Made by a program: the position numbers and the translations under genes
Origin: Saprospiraceae bacterium
Lineage (GTDB): Bacteria; Bacteroidota; Bacteroidia; Chitinophagales; Saprospiraceae
Reading direction: 5' to 3'
DNA: 6,609 bases
Assembly (NCBI GenBank): GCA_020628755.1
Contig: JAHDEQ010000023.1
Coordinates: 11,442 to 18,050 of the forward strand
Part shown: positions 1-5,686 of the stretch, in pieces
Layout of the letters: the number at the start of each line of letters is the position of its first letter
Numbering within the stretch: the stretch's first letter is position 1
Notes under the pieces: model-generated
Seen by the model: only the letters and a program-made list of their open reading frames with translations
Database searches by the model: none
What the model was told of the DNA's origin: nothing

Positions 1-70
1 ACGAATACTTTATTAGTGCAATAAGTTTTGTATTTTGCGAAATAAACTCGAAGATATAAGAAATTTCAAA

Positions 71-859
71 ATGTTCAATTCAATATTTTCAATTCAGAAA
101 TTATTATTTGGTTTTATTTTATGCCTTTGGGGAGGCAAGCAAAGTATTGCACAAGTCGAATATGATTCGACTTATGTAGATTATGTTGACGAGAATTTTC
201 AAGTGGATCGTATTTTAATTTCGGCAGGTCTTTCACGAATATATCCACAAAATGCCTTGAACGAAAATCTTGATCCTCGATTTGGCTTCAGTGCTGCGGT
301 GAGTATGCGTTTGCCTACTCGTGTACCTTTGTTTGCGGGTGTGGATTTTGGGACTTATACCTTTGATCGCTACAGCGAAAACTATTTTTTAACCGATGAT
401 GATGGTTTTCAGTTTGAAGTACAAGAGGTAAGTTCTAGCAAATTGTTCAATTTGCATACGGTTTTTAGAGCGCAGCCCTATTTTCGTTTTTTTATACATC
501 CTTATGCCGAAGTATTTTTGGGTGGCAAACATTTTTATGCACGTACTAGAGTCACCGACCTTGACCCACCCGATGGAGCAGATGAAGAATTGAGTAATGA
601 AGGCCAATTTGGCGATTGGGCTTTGAGCTATGGCGCATCTTTGGGTTTGAACATTCCCTTATCCTCTAATCATGAAGGAGGTGTCGAGTTTGATTTAAAA
701 ATCATGTACTTGGGTGGTACAAACTCAAATTATGCGGTTGAGTTAGAAGAAATTAATTTTAATAATTATACCGATACTTTTGATGCTTTTGAGCTTCAAT
801 CGTCAAGTACAAACCTCTTGGCAACTCAATTGGGCCTAATTATTTATTTTGGATGGTGA
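71..859 (+). CDS. Secreted outer-membrane beta-barrel protein, function unknown
   Basis: This encodes 262 residues from the ATG at 71. The same frame stays open to a TTG at 35, but that adds a charged stretch (RNKLEDIRNFK) ahead of the signal peptide, so the ATG is preferred. Residues 1-28 look like a Sec signal peptide: hydrophobic core LLFGFILCLW, then QSIAQ, a typical Bacteroidota signal-peptidase I end. The FILC cysteine lacks a proper lipobox. The mature protein has alternating polar/hydrophobic strands with turns rich in Gly, Asp and Asn, for example around PLFAGVDFGTYTF, YAEVFLGGKHFYARTRV and LSYGASLGLNIPL. It ends in LGLIIYFGW with a terminal aromatic residue, as outer-membrane barrels do for BAM recognition. 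From this I infer a small barrel (about 8-10 strands) in the outer membrane. No enzyme motif or ligand is recognisable. It lies 60 bases before rluD on the same strand, with no evident functional link. Confidence 0.8.
   Translation: MFNSIFSIQKLLFGFILCLWGGKQSIAQVEYDSTYVDYVDENFQVDRILISAGLSRIYPQNALNENLDPRFGFSAAVSMRLPTRVPLFAGVDFGTYTFDRYSENYFLTDDDGFQFEVQEVSSSKLFNLHTVFRAQPYFRFFIHPYAEVFLGGKHFYARTRVTDLDPPDGADEELSNEGQFGDWALSYGASLGLNIPLSSNHEGGVEFDLKIMYLGGTNSNYAVELEEINFNNYTDTFDAFELQSSSTNLLATQLGLIIYFGW
153..173. repeat. Tight perfect inverted repeat in the barrel gene (9-base arms)
   Basis: AAGTCGAAT (153-161) and ATTCGACTT (165-173) are exact reverse complements separated by ATG. It covers the codons just after the predicted signal peptide (QVEYDSTY). 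It could be a small mRNA hairpin near the start of translation, or a product of palindrome-correcting replication errors. No function is known. Confidence 0.45.
438..455. repeat. Tight inverted repeat in the barrel gene (8-base arms)
   Basis: GCAAATTG (438-445) and CAATTTGC (448-455) are exact reverse complements separated by two bases (TT). It lies fully within coding sequence (SKLFNLH). It is likely incidental. Confidence 0.35.
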
Positions 860-919
860 ACTTGTTAGTCGTAGAGATAGTTATTATAGAAGTGCGTACT
901 TTAAACAGATATTGAGAAA

Positions 920-1945
920 ATGGAAGAAAATCAAGATTTATTTGAACATTATACATTTGTTGCTGACCCCAACCAATCACCCATCCGAATTGACAAATTT
1001 TTGATGAATAAAATTGAACGGGTGACTCGCAATAAAATCCAAAATGCTATCAAATTTGGCATGATTCGGGTCAACAAACAAGAGGTCAAACCAAATTTTA
1101 AAATCAAACCTGGCCACGAAATCACGGTTTCGCTTACGAAACCGCCTGGAACGGAAGCCAATATCTTAGCTGAAAATATTCCTTTAGATATTCGCTACGA
1201 AGACGATGATGTTTTGGTCTTATACAAGCCGCCAGGCTTGGTGGTCCATCCTGGAGTGGGTAATTACAGAGGTACTTTGGTCAATGCTTTGGCCTATCAT
1301 TTTAAAGACCAAAATCTTGAAGAACGAATGTATCAAGAGCATTCTGGTTTGGTGCATCGGATTGATAAAGGGACTTCGGGCTTGATGGTTGTTGGCAAAA
1401 CAGAACACGCTGTTAGTCACCTTTCTAAGCAATTTTTTGACCATACGGTAGAACGAAAATATCAAGCCATTGTTTGGGGAAATTTTGATGAACTTTCGGG
1501 CACTATTACGGGACACATTGGCCGCAATCCCAATAATAGAATGCAAATGTGTGTCTTTGCTGACGGAGAAAGTGGCAAACATGCGACTACGCATTTTAAG
1601 GTTCTTGAAGATTTATACTATGTGAGTTTGGTCGAGTGTGTTTTGGAAACGGGGCGAACCCACCAAATCCGTGTTCACATGAAATATACAGGACACACGC
1701 TTTTTAATGATGACCGATATGGGGGCGATGCCGTTTTAAAAGGAACTATTTTTTCAAAATACAAAACCTTTGTTGCCAATACCTTTAAACTCATCGAACG
1801 TCCTGCCCTGCACGCCAAAATTATTGGCTTTGAGCATCCTACAAGTGGCGAAAAAATGCGTTTTGAATCAGATTTGCCCGACGATATGCAGCAAACTCTG
1901 GAGCGTTGGCGCAAATACGTTGCCAGCCGAAAAGCCTTGATGTAG
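920..1945 (+). CDS. rluD: RluA-family 23S rRNA pseudouridine synthase, RluD type
   Basis: This 341-residue protein isomerises uridine to pseudouridine in 23S rRNA; the E. coli RluD targets are U1911, U1915 and U1917 in helix 69. An S4 RNA-binding domain spans about residues 22-72 (RIDKFL, then IRVNKQEVKPNFKIKPGHEI). The catalytic domain follows from about residue 88. It carries YKPPGLVVHPG (102-112), the signature HRIDKGTSGL (146-155) with catalytic Asp149, and GRTHQIRVHM (245-254). These are the standard RluA/RluD motifs, and the length is normal for an S4-containing member. The ATG at 920 is the natural start because the S4 domain begins about 20 residues later. The HR-I-D-K form favours the RluD subgroup over RluC, but the exact target uridine cannot be read from sequence. 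It is probably the first gene of a unit continuing through pabC; the next gene begins at the base after its TAG stop. Confidence 0.95.
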   Translation: MEENQDLFEHYTFVADPNQSPIRIDKFLMNKIERVTRNKIQNAIKFGMIRVNKQEVKPNFKIKPGHEITVSLTKPPGTEANILAENIPLDIRYEDDDVLVLYKPPGLVVHPGVGNYRGTLVNALAYHFKDQNLEERMYQEHSGLVHRIDKGTSGLMVVGKTEHAVSHLSKQFFDHTVERKYQAIVWGNFDELSGTITGHIGRNPNNRMQMCVFADGESGKHATTHFKVLEDLYYVSLVECVLETGRTHQIRVHMKYTGHTLFNDDRYGGDAVLKGTIFSKYKTFVANTFKLIERPALHAKIIGFEHPTSGEKMRFESDLPDDMQQTLERWRKYVASRKALM

Positions 1946-2479
1946 ATGAGTAAAGCAATTGAGCAAAGCAAAATTTGGTTGCAAAATATGGTCATTGGAC
2001 TCAATTTGTGTCCATTTGCAAAAAAACCTTTTGTTGCTGACACAATTCGTTATGTCGTTTTTAAAGAAAATGATTTAGACAAATTGGGTCAATTACTGGC
2101 TGCTGAATTTATGTATTTAGACAAAGTTGCTGCTGATGAAGCAGCAACAACGCTCATCATTATTGAAAATACGCTGGAACATTTTTATGATTATTTAGAT
2201 TTTTTGGAAGTTTCCAATTCCATTTTGGTGGCTTTAGATTTTGAAGGGGTTTTTCAAATAGCCAGTTTCCATCCCAAGTATCAATTTGCAGGAACTGCAA
2301 TTGATGCTCCTGAAAATTATACCAATCGTTCGCCCTACCCTATCCTACATATTTTACGAGAACAAGGTCTCAGCAATGCTCTCGAAAATTATCCTAATCC
2401 AGAGGCTATTCCTGAAAAAAATATTGCAACTTTGCAGCAATTAGGTTTGACAAAAATCAAAGCAATTTTAGAAAAATGA
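1946..2479 (+). CDS. DUF1415 family protein, function unknown
   Basis: This 177-residue protein matches DUF1415, a widespread uncharacterised family of about 180-200 residues. Three landmarks are visible: WLQNMVIGLNLCPFAKKPF (11-29, with Cys22), SFHPKYQFAGT (107-117, with His109) and NYTNRSPYPILHILRE (124-139, with Arg128 and His135). The conserved Cys, His, Arg and Tyr residues resemble an active site or metal/ligand site, but no reaction is known and I do not propose one. There is no signal peptide or membrane segment, so it is likely cytosolic. Its ATG immediately follows the rluD stop codon (zero spacing), and its own stop overlaps the next start as ATGA, which suggests translational coupling on both sides. 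The length is full and the frame intact. Codons for residues around 61-68 (Val-Ala-Ala-Asp-Glu-Ala-Ala-Thr) form a perfect 9-base inverted repeat, listed separately. Confidence 0.9.
   Translation: MSKAIEQSKIWLQNMVIGLNLCPFAKKPFVADTIRYVVFKENDLDKLGQLLAAEFMYLDKVAADEAATTLIIIENTLEHFYDYLDFLEVSNSILVALDFEGVFQIASFHPKYQFAGTAIDAPENYTNRSPYPILHILREQGLSNALENYPNPEAIPEKNIATLQQLGLTKIKAILEK
2126..2148. repeat. Tight perfect inverted repeat in DUF1415 (9-base arms)
   Basis: GTTGCTGCT (2126-2134) and AGCAGCAAC (2140-2148) are exact reverse complements around a five-base loop GATGA. This is GC-richer than its surroundings and would be a stable mRNA hairpin. It arises from Ala-Ala codons on both sides of Asp-Glu (VAADEAAT), written GCTGCT on one side and GCAGCA on the other. 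Confidence 0.5.
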
Positions 2480-3504
2480 CACTCGAAGATAGAATAGATT
2501 TGCTTGCAAAATTGGGAAAACACATCGCAGAAAAAGGCGATTATTTAGAAGCTATTTTGCACCGAACCGAGTATAATAATGCTTGGTTTACCAAAGCCTT
2601 TCAACATCAGGCTTTGGACTGGATTGCTCAACATTGGTTGCAAAAAAATGTCCTTTCTGATTGGGCTACACACTACTCCATTCCTCCCCAAAATGAATCT
2701 AAAAATATTGGCCTAATTACAGAATCCAGTATTCCAATGGCTAGTTTTCATGATATAATTTCTATTTTCCTTTTGGGTTTTCATGCTCAGATAATTTTGT
2801 CTGAGGAAAATAAATTTACGTTACAGTATTTTGCAAAGTGGCTGGGAGAGCAAGAACCTAACTGTAAAAAATATTTTAGTATTGTAGATAAAGTCAAAGG
2901 TTTTGATGCCATTATTGTAAATTCGGATAAAAAGAAAAACGCTTTCTATCAAACTTATTTTGGGAAATTTCCAAACCTTATACGCCAAAAAAAATATGCC
3001 TGCGGCATATTGCAGGGCGATGAATCTGAAGCAGATATACTAAAACTAGGCAAAGATATTTTTGACTATTTTGGCTTAGGTTCTCGAAATGTTTCCAAGA
3101 TTTATGTTCCTAACAACTACGATTTTGACTTTTTCCTAAAGACCTTGCACGAAGGTTTTAAGCGTATCGTTTTACATTCCAAATACAAGAATAATTTTGA
3201 TTATAATTACTCTATTTTTATGCTCAATAAGATGCCTTTTTTATCCAATGGCTGTCTTTTGCTCATCGAAAATGAGGCACTAGCTTCTCGCATTGCAACC
3301 CTCCACTACGAGACTTACAAAGATGAAAATGAATTAATTGCCAAAATAAAGGCACAAGAAACAGAAACGGAAATCATCGTTTCCAATAAAGCTATAGAAA
3401 ATCTCGATGTTGTCGCTTTTGGGCAAAGCCAAAAACCTCCATTATTAGAATATAAAAAAGGTAATCAGACCCTTAATTTTTTGTTAAGTTTGGTCAAAAA
3501 CTGA
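2476..3504 (+). CDS. LuxC-like acyl-CoA reductase family protein, catalytic Cys apparently replaced by Ser
   Basis: This 342-residue protein resembles the short LuxC-like acyl-CoA reductases (aldehyde-dehydrogenase superfamily) common in Bacteroidota, which would reduce acyl-CoA to aldehyde with NADPH. Family landmarks in order: RIDLLAKLGKHI at the N-terminus, NAWFT (35-39), IPMASFHD (86-93), YFGKFPNLIR (161-170), LQGDE (179-183), YFGLGSRNVSKIYVP (198-212), the NKYKNN-like SKYKNNFDYN (235-244), and FGQSQKPPLLEY (315-326). From memory the fourth-last block normally reads GLGCRNVSKLYVP, with the cysteine at the superfamily's nucleophile position. Here it is Ser203 (codon TCT, 3082-3084). The usual AGNIPLVGFHD is TESSIPMASFHD here, and the usual TGS block before the YFGK motif reads IVNSDKKKN. 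The fold is therefore recognisable but normal reductase activity is doubtful. The start overlaps the DUF1415 stop by four bases (ATGA), so translation is probably coupled. Family assignment is fairly sure; function is not. Confidence 0.82.
   Translation: MTLEDRIDLLAKLGKHIAEKGDYLEAILHRTEYNNAWFTKAFQHQALDWIAQHWLQKNVLSDWATHYSIPPQNESKNIGLITESSIPMASFHDIISIFLLGFHAQIILSEENKFTLQYFAKWLGEQEPNCKKYFSIVDKVKGFDAIIVNSDKKKNAFYQTYFGKFPNLIRQKKYACGILQGDESEADILKLGKDIFDYFGLGSRNVSKIYVPNNYDFDFFLKTLHEGFKRIVLHSKYKNNFDYNYSIFMLNKMPFLSNGCLLLIENEALASRIATLHYETYKDENELIAKIKAQETETEIIVSNKAIENLDVVAFGQSQKPPLLEYKKGNQTLNFLLSLVKN
2993..3011. repeat. Tight perfect inverted repeat in the acyl-CoA reductase gene (8-base arms)
   Basis: AATATGCC (2993-3000) and GGCATATT (3004-3011) are exact reverse complements separated by TGC. 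It covers the codons around Tyr174 to Leu179 (YACGIL), a part of the protein that differs from the usual family sequence. Function is unknown; it may be incidental. Confidence 0.4.
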
Positions 3505-3527
3505 CTTTTTTCTAGATATAGAAAGTC
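3503..3527. repeat. Imperfect inverted repeat at the acyl-CoA reductase stop, before pabB
   Basis: GACTTT (3503-3508) plus CTA (3512-3514) pairs with TAGAAAGTC (3519-3527), leaving three bulged T bases and a four-base loop GATA. It begins at the stop codon of the upstream gene and ends 10 bases before the pabB ATG. No U-tract follows, so a terminator is unlikely. It could modulate pabB translation or RNA processing in the 33-base gap, or be chance in AT-rich DNA. Confidence 0.3.
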
Positions 3528-3537
3528 TCAATCATAA

Positions 3538-4578
3538 ATGGATTTTGTAAAACATATGAATCAATTGGGCAAAGAAAAACGCCCTTTTCTTTTCGTTCTT
3601 GATTTTGAATTGAAAGAACCCATTGTTATTCCATTAAATGAGATTTCAAATCAAGCCATTTGCTATCATATCAATGGCAAATCCAATGATTTGCCAGCTT
3701 CACAATCAAGCCTTCCTCTGTGGTTTGAGAAACATCCAATAAGCTTTGAGCAATACCAAAAAGCCTTTAATAAAGTCCAAAATGCCTTGCATTTGGGCGA
3801 TAGCTATTTGTGCAATTTGACCTTTCCGACAGAACTGCGTTTTAATTGGACACTTCAAGAAATTTATCATCAAAGTCAAGCCAAATACAAACTTTGGATA
3901 AAAGACAAATTAGTCGTTTTTTCGCCAGAGATTTTTGTAAAAATCCAAAATGGTCAAATTTCTTCGCATCCAATGAAAGGAACAATTGATGCAAATTTGC
4001 CCGATGCGAGAAAGCATTTGCTCCACAATTTTAAAGAAATTGCCGAACACAATACTATAGTTGATTTGATACGAAACGACATCAATCGAGTCGCTACCAA
4101 AACACAAGTCAAACAATTTCGATATATAGATTTAATCCAAACGAACGGCAAAGATTTGTTCCAAATGAGTTCGCAAATTGTAGGGCAATTGCCCCACAAT
4201 TACCACGAAAATTTGGGGACAATTTTTCAACAATTGCTCCCTGCTGGTTCTATCACAGGCGCACCCAAAAAGAAAACGGTAGAAATCATAAAAGATGCAG
4301 AAGATTTTGAGCGAGGATTTTATACAGGTATTTTTGGAATATTTGATGGCCAAAATGTGGACAGTGGCGTTTTGATTCGATGTATCGAAAAAATAGAGGA
4401 TAAATACTATTTTAAAAGTGGCGGCGGCATCACTGTACACAGCAATGCCTTTTCAGAATATCAAGAATTAATAGATAAAGTTTATGTCCCGATTACTCGA
4501 AAGCATCCGAATAGAAAATCAGCAAGCCCTCAATCTAGCTTATCATCAAAGCAGAGTAAATCTGTCACAAAAATCTAA
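3538..4578 (+). CDS. pabB: Aminodeoxychorismate synthase component I (PabB), short form with overprinted C-terminal tail
   Basis: PabB adds ammonia to chorismate to give 4-amino-4-deoxychorismate, the first dedicated step to 4-aminobenzoate and folate. The chorismate-binding domain is complete: SYLCNLTFP (89-97), FSPEIFV (128-134), HPMKGTID (144-151), IVDLIRNDINRVA (174-186), LLPAGSITGAPKKKTVEII (233-251) and SGGGIT (294-299). Lys147 in PMKGT matches the PabB lysine; TrpE has Ala in this motif, so this favours PabB over anthranilate synthase. The protein lacks most of the N-terminal lobe of E. coli PabB, as short Bacteroidota forms do. Met1 (3538) and Met7 (3556) are both plausible starts, and neither has a strong Shine-Dalgarno. 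Recognisable PabB sequence ends at about residue 319 (DKVYVPI). The last 27 residues are Ser/Lys/Arg/Gln-rich and lie out of frame over the pabC start. The glutamine amidotransferase PabA is not in the window and may be elsewhere or shared with TrpG. Confidence 0.93.
   Translation: MDFVKHMNQLGKEKRPFLFVLDFELKEPIVIPLNEISNQAICYHINGKSNDLPASQSSLPLWFEKHPISFEQYQKAFNKVQNALHLGDSYLCNLTFPTELRFNWTLQEIYHQSQAKYKLWIKDKLVVFSPEIFVKIQNGQISSHPMKGTIDANLPDARKHLLHNFKEIAEHNTIVDLIRNDINRVATKTQVKQFRYIDLIQTNGKDLFQMSSQIVGQLPHNYHENLGTIFQQLLPAGSITGAPKKKTVEIIKDAEDFERGFYTGIFGIFDGQNVDSGVLIRCIEKIEDKYYFKSGGGITVHSNAFSEYQELIDKVYVPITRKHPNRKSASPQSSLSSKQSKSVTKI
4176..4201. repeat. 26-base near-perfect palindrome inside pabB
   Basis: A perfect 12-base palindrome, GGGCAATTGCCC (4183-4194), is flanked by AATTGT (4176-4181) and ACAATT (4196-4201), which are also complementary. 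The only mismatched pair is A4182/C4195, so 12 of 13 pairs match. In RNA it could fold with loop AATT and GGGC/GCCC plus AATTGT/ACAATT stems. It lies in coding sequence for PabB residues 213-222 (QIVGQLPHNY), a poorly conserved linker between two motifs. No function is known. Confidence 0.6.
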
Positions 4579-5086
4579 TTTACAACGCTTTAAATCTATT
4601 GACTTAAAGCAAATATTAAAGCAAAAGCTCCCTTATCTCAATCCCAATATCGTTTATAAATGTAGAATCCTTTATACGACACAAATTGAAAAAATAGAAT
4701 TTCATCCTTACCAAATCAGACCTATACAAAGTCTAAAAATGGTCGAAAGTTTTAAGTTATTTTATAGCGACAAATGGGAAAATCGAAAAAAAATCAATGA
4801 ATTATTTGCTCAAAAAGGCAATTGTGATGATGTTCTAATCATCAAAAATGGCTGGGTTACAGATAGCTCTTATGCTAATATTTTGTTCTTTGATCGTGAG
4901 CAATGGTGGACTCCTTCTACTCCACTTTTGGCAGGCACTCAACGTGCAAAATTGCTTGAAGAAAAACGAATTTTTGAAAGACCAATTCGCCCCTCAGATT
5001 TAAAAAAATATCAATCTTTTAAATTGGTCAATGCTATGATTCCTTTTGACTTGGCCAAGATTATTCCTATTTCACATATCCAATAA
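4484..5086 (+). CDS. pabC: Class IV aminotransferase family, probable aminodeoxychorismate lyase (PabC)
   Basis: This 200-residue protein is a short PLP-dependent fold-type IV member, and its place behind pabB makes 4-amino-4-deoxychorismate lyase (giving 4-aminobenzoate and pyruvate) the best call. Visible landmarks: LLESIRIENQQALNLAYHQSRVN (4-26), which is the usual N-terminus and fixes the start at 4484; YKCRILY (58-64); IRPIQSLKMVE (78-88); SDKWENRKKINELF (95-108), where Lys97 is my candidate PLP lysine; CDDVLIIKNGWVTDSSYANILFF (114-136), the phosphate/substrate block; and TPSTPLLAGTQRAKLL (143-158). It is shorter than E. coli PabC (about 270 residues), but short forms of this kind are usual in Bacteroidota. 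It begins 95 bases inside pabB in another frame and its last 15 bases overlap rimM tail to tail. A D-amino-acid or branched-chain aminotransferase role is less likely given size and context. Confidence 0.88.
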   Translation: MSRLLESIRIENQQALNLAYHQSRVNLSQKSNLQRFKSIDLKQILKQKLPYLNPNIVYKCRILYTTQIEKIEFHPYQIRPIQSLKMVESFKLFYSDKWENRKKINELFAQKGNCDDVLIIKNGWVTDSSYANILFFDREQWWTPSTPLLAGTQRAKLLEEKRIFERPIRPSDLKKYQSFKLVNAMIPFDLAKIIPISHIQ

Positions 5087-5599
5087 GCCTTCGGGCAAGT
5101 CCACTAGAATTGTCTTTGTTTTTTTATCAATTTCTTTAATAAATTCTTGGTTCAAAGGAATCATAATTTCTTGCTTGTTATACAAGACAAAAGCCATTTC
5201 TTGTTGCGGAAAATCCTCTACCGATTGAATGATTCCAATAGTTTCTCCTTCTAACTGTTGCATGCTATAATCTTTCAAAAAAGCATACTCCAATTGTTCC
5301 ATTTCGAGTGTTCTCTCTTCTTCAGAAAGTACATCCTCGTCCCGTAAATAAAGTGTTTTTCCAATCAAATCAAAAGCACTTTCTCGCGAATCTATCTCTT
5401 CAAAATAAACAATCAGATCCGAACCCATGACTTTCTCTCGTATAAAAAAAGGTAAAACGCTACTCCCCAAGTCCAAGAAAAGGACTTGCGTATGCGCATA
5501 GTCCTCGACGTATTCCGCTTGTACTGCCAACTTAATACCACCTTTTAGACCATGTACTTTTCGAGTATAACCAATTTCTGTAAAATTATTTTTTGACAT
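5072..5599 (-). CDS. rimM: 16S rRNA processing protein RimM
   Basis: RimM is a ribosome-maturation factor that binds the 30S head (S19 and helices near it) and aids 16S rRNA processing. The protein is 175 residues, a normal length. The N-terminal RimM barrel starts with IGYTRKVHGLKGGIKL (9-24), the family signature. The C-terminal PRC-barrel-like domain covers about residues 100-175, with GETIGIIQSVEDFPQQEM (118-135) and IPLNQEFIKEID (147-158), ending in the typical LPEGLLDM. The ATG at 5599 is preceded by an A-rich stretch (AAAAAAGA) with no strong Shine-Dalgarno. The gene stands alone on the minus strand: rpsP, its frequent partner, is not upstream, where the divergent GH57 gene begins. A -7-like box at 5657-5664 would give a leader of about 50 bases. 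Its stop at 5072-5074 lies inside pabC, leaving no room for a terminator between the two genes. Confidence 0.96.
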   Translation of the reverse strand: MSKNNFTEIGYTRKVHGLKGGIKLAVQAEYVEDYAHTQVLFLDLGSSVLPFFIREKVMGSDLIVYFEEIDSRESAFDLIGKTLYLRDEDVLSEEERTLEMEQLEYAFLKDYSMQQLEGETIGIIQSVEDFPQQEMAFVLYNKQEIMIPLNQEFIKEIDKKTKTILVDLPEGLLDM

Positions 5600-5621
5600 T
5601 CTTTTTTAAATGTTATTCTTA

Positions 5622-5639
5622 TGCAAAATAAAGTTTGCA
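5622..5639. repeat. Inverted repeat in the rimM leader (TGCAAA / TTTGCA)
   Basis: Perfect 6-base arms, TGCAAA at 5622-5627 and TTTGCA at 5634-5639, are separated by six bases (ATAAAG). If rimM is transcribed from the box at 5657-5664, the repeat lies in its untranslated leader, about 25 bases before the ATG, and could be a weak hairpin or a protein-binding dyad. There is no T-tract, so it is not a terminator. It could be chance. Confidence 0.3.
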
Positions 5640-5656
5640 CAACTGGGAATTTCGGA

Positions 5657-5664
5657 CAAAATTA
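5657..5664 (-). promoter_or_regulatory. Candidate Bacteroidota -7 box for rimM
   Basis: Read on the minus strand this is TAATTTTG, an exact match to TAnnTTTG. It would start a transcript near 5650 and give rimM a leader of about 50 bases. It sits 22 bases from the oppositely directed candidate box for the GH57 gene, so the two promoters would be back to back. No convincing -33 element is visible. Confidence 0.45.
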
Positions 5665-5686
5665 CGCCATTTTTCTAAAAATAAAC

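Noticed and set aside
22..30. TAAGTTTTG as a -7 box for the barrel gene
   Set aside because: It has three bases instead of two between TA and TTTG, and the expected upstream box would fall at or beyond the window edge.
35..70. TTG start extending the barrel gene by 12 residues
   Set aside because: The extension puts charged residues ahead of a good signal peptide; the ATG at 71 gives a normal Sec signal.
860..919. Promoter or terminator in the 60-base gap between the barrel gene and rluD
   Set aside because: I found no exact TAnnTTTG box and no hairpin with a T-tract; the stretch shows nothing I can support.
1220..1594. 124-residue open frame on the minus strand within rluD
   Set aside because: It lies antisense to conserved rluD motifs, including the catalytic block, and resembles no protein family.
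1675..2043. 122-residue open frame on the minus strand across the rluD/DUF1415 junction
   Set aside because: Both plus-strand genes are firmly identified here by conserved motifs; the antisense product shows no recognisable features.
3503..3527. Rho-independent terminator after the acyl-CoA reductase gene
   Set aside because: The stem is weak and bulged, and no T-tract follows it; T bases lie in the 5' arm instead.
4132..4440. 102-residue minus-strand open frame within pabB
   Set aside because: It covers the LLPAGSITGAP and SGGGIT coding region of pabB in antisense; its composition is typical of a shadow frame.
1946..5086. A new multi-gene system formed by DUF1415, the reductase-like protein, PabB and PabC
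   Set aside because: PabB and PabC are explained by folate synthesis; shared strand and close packing alone do not show a joint pathway with the two upstream genes.
5046..5228. 60-residue plus-strand open frame across the pabC end and rimM
   Set aside because: It is antisense to the conserved C-terminus of rimM (IPLNQEF, LPEGLLDM) and has no family resemblance.
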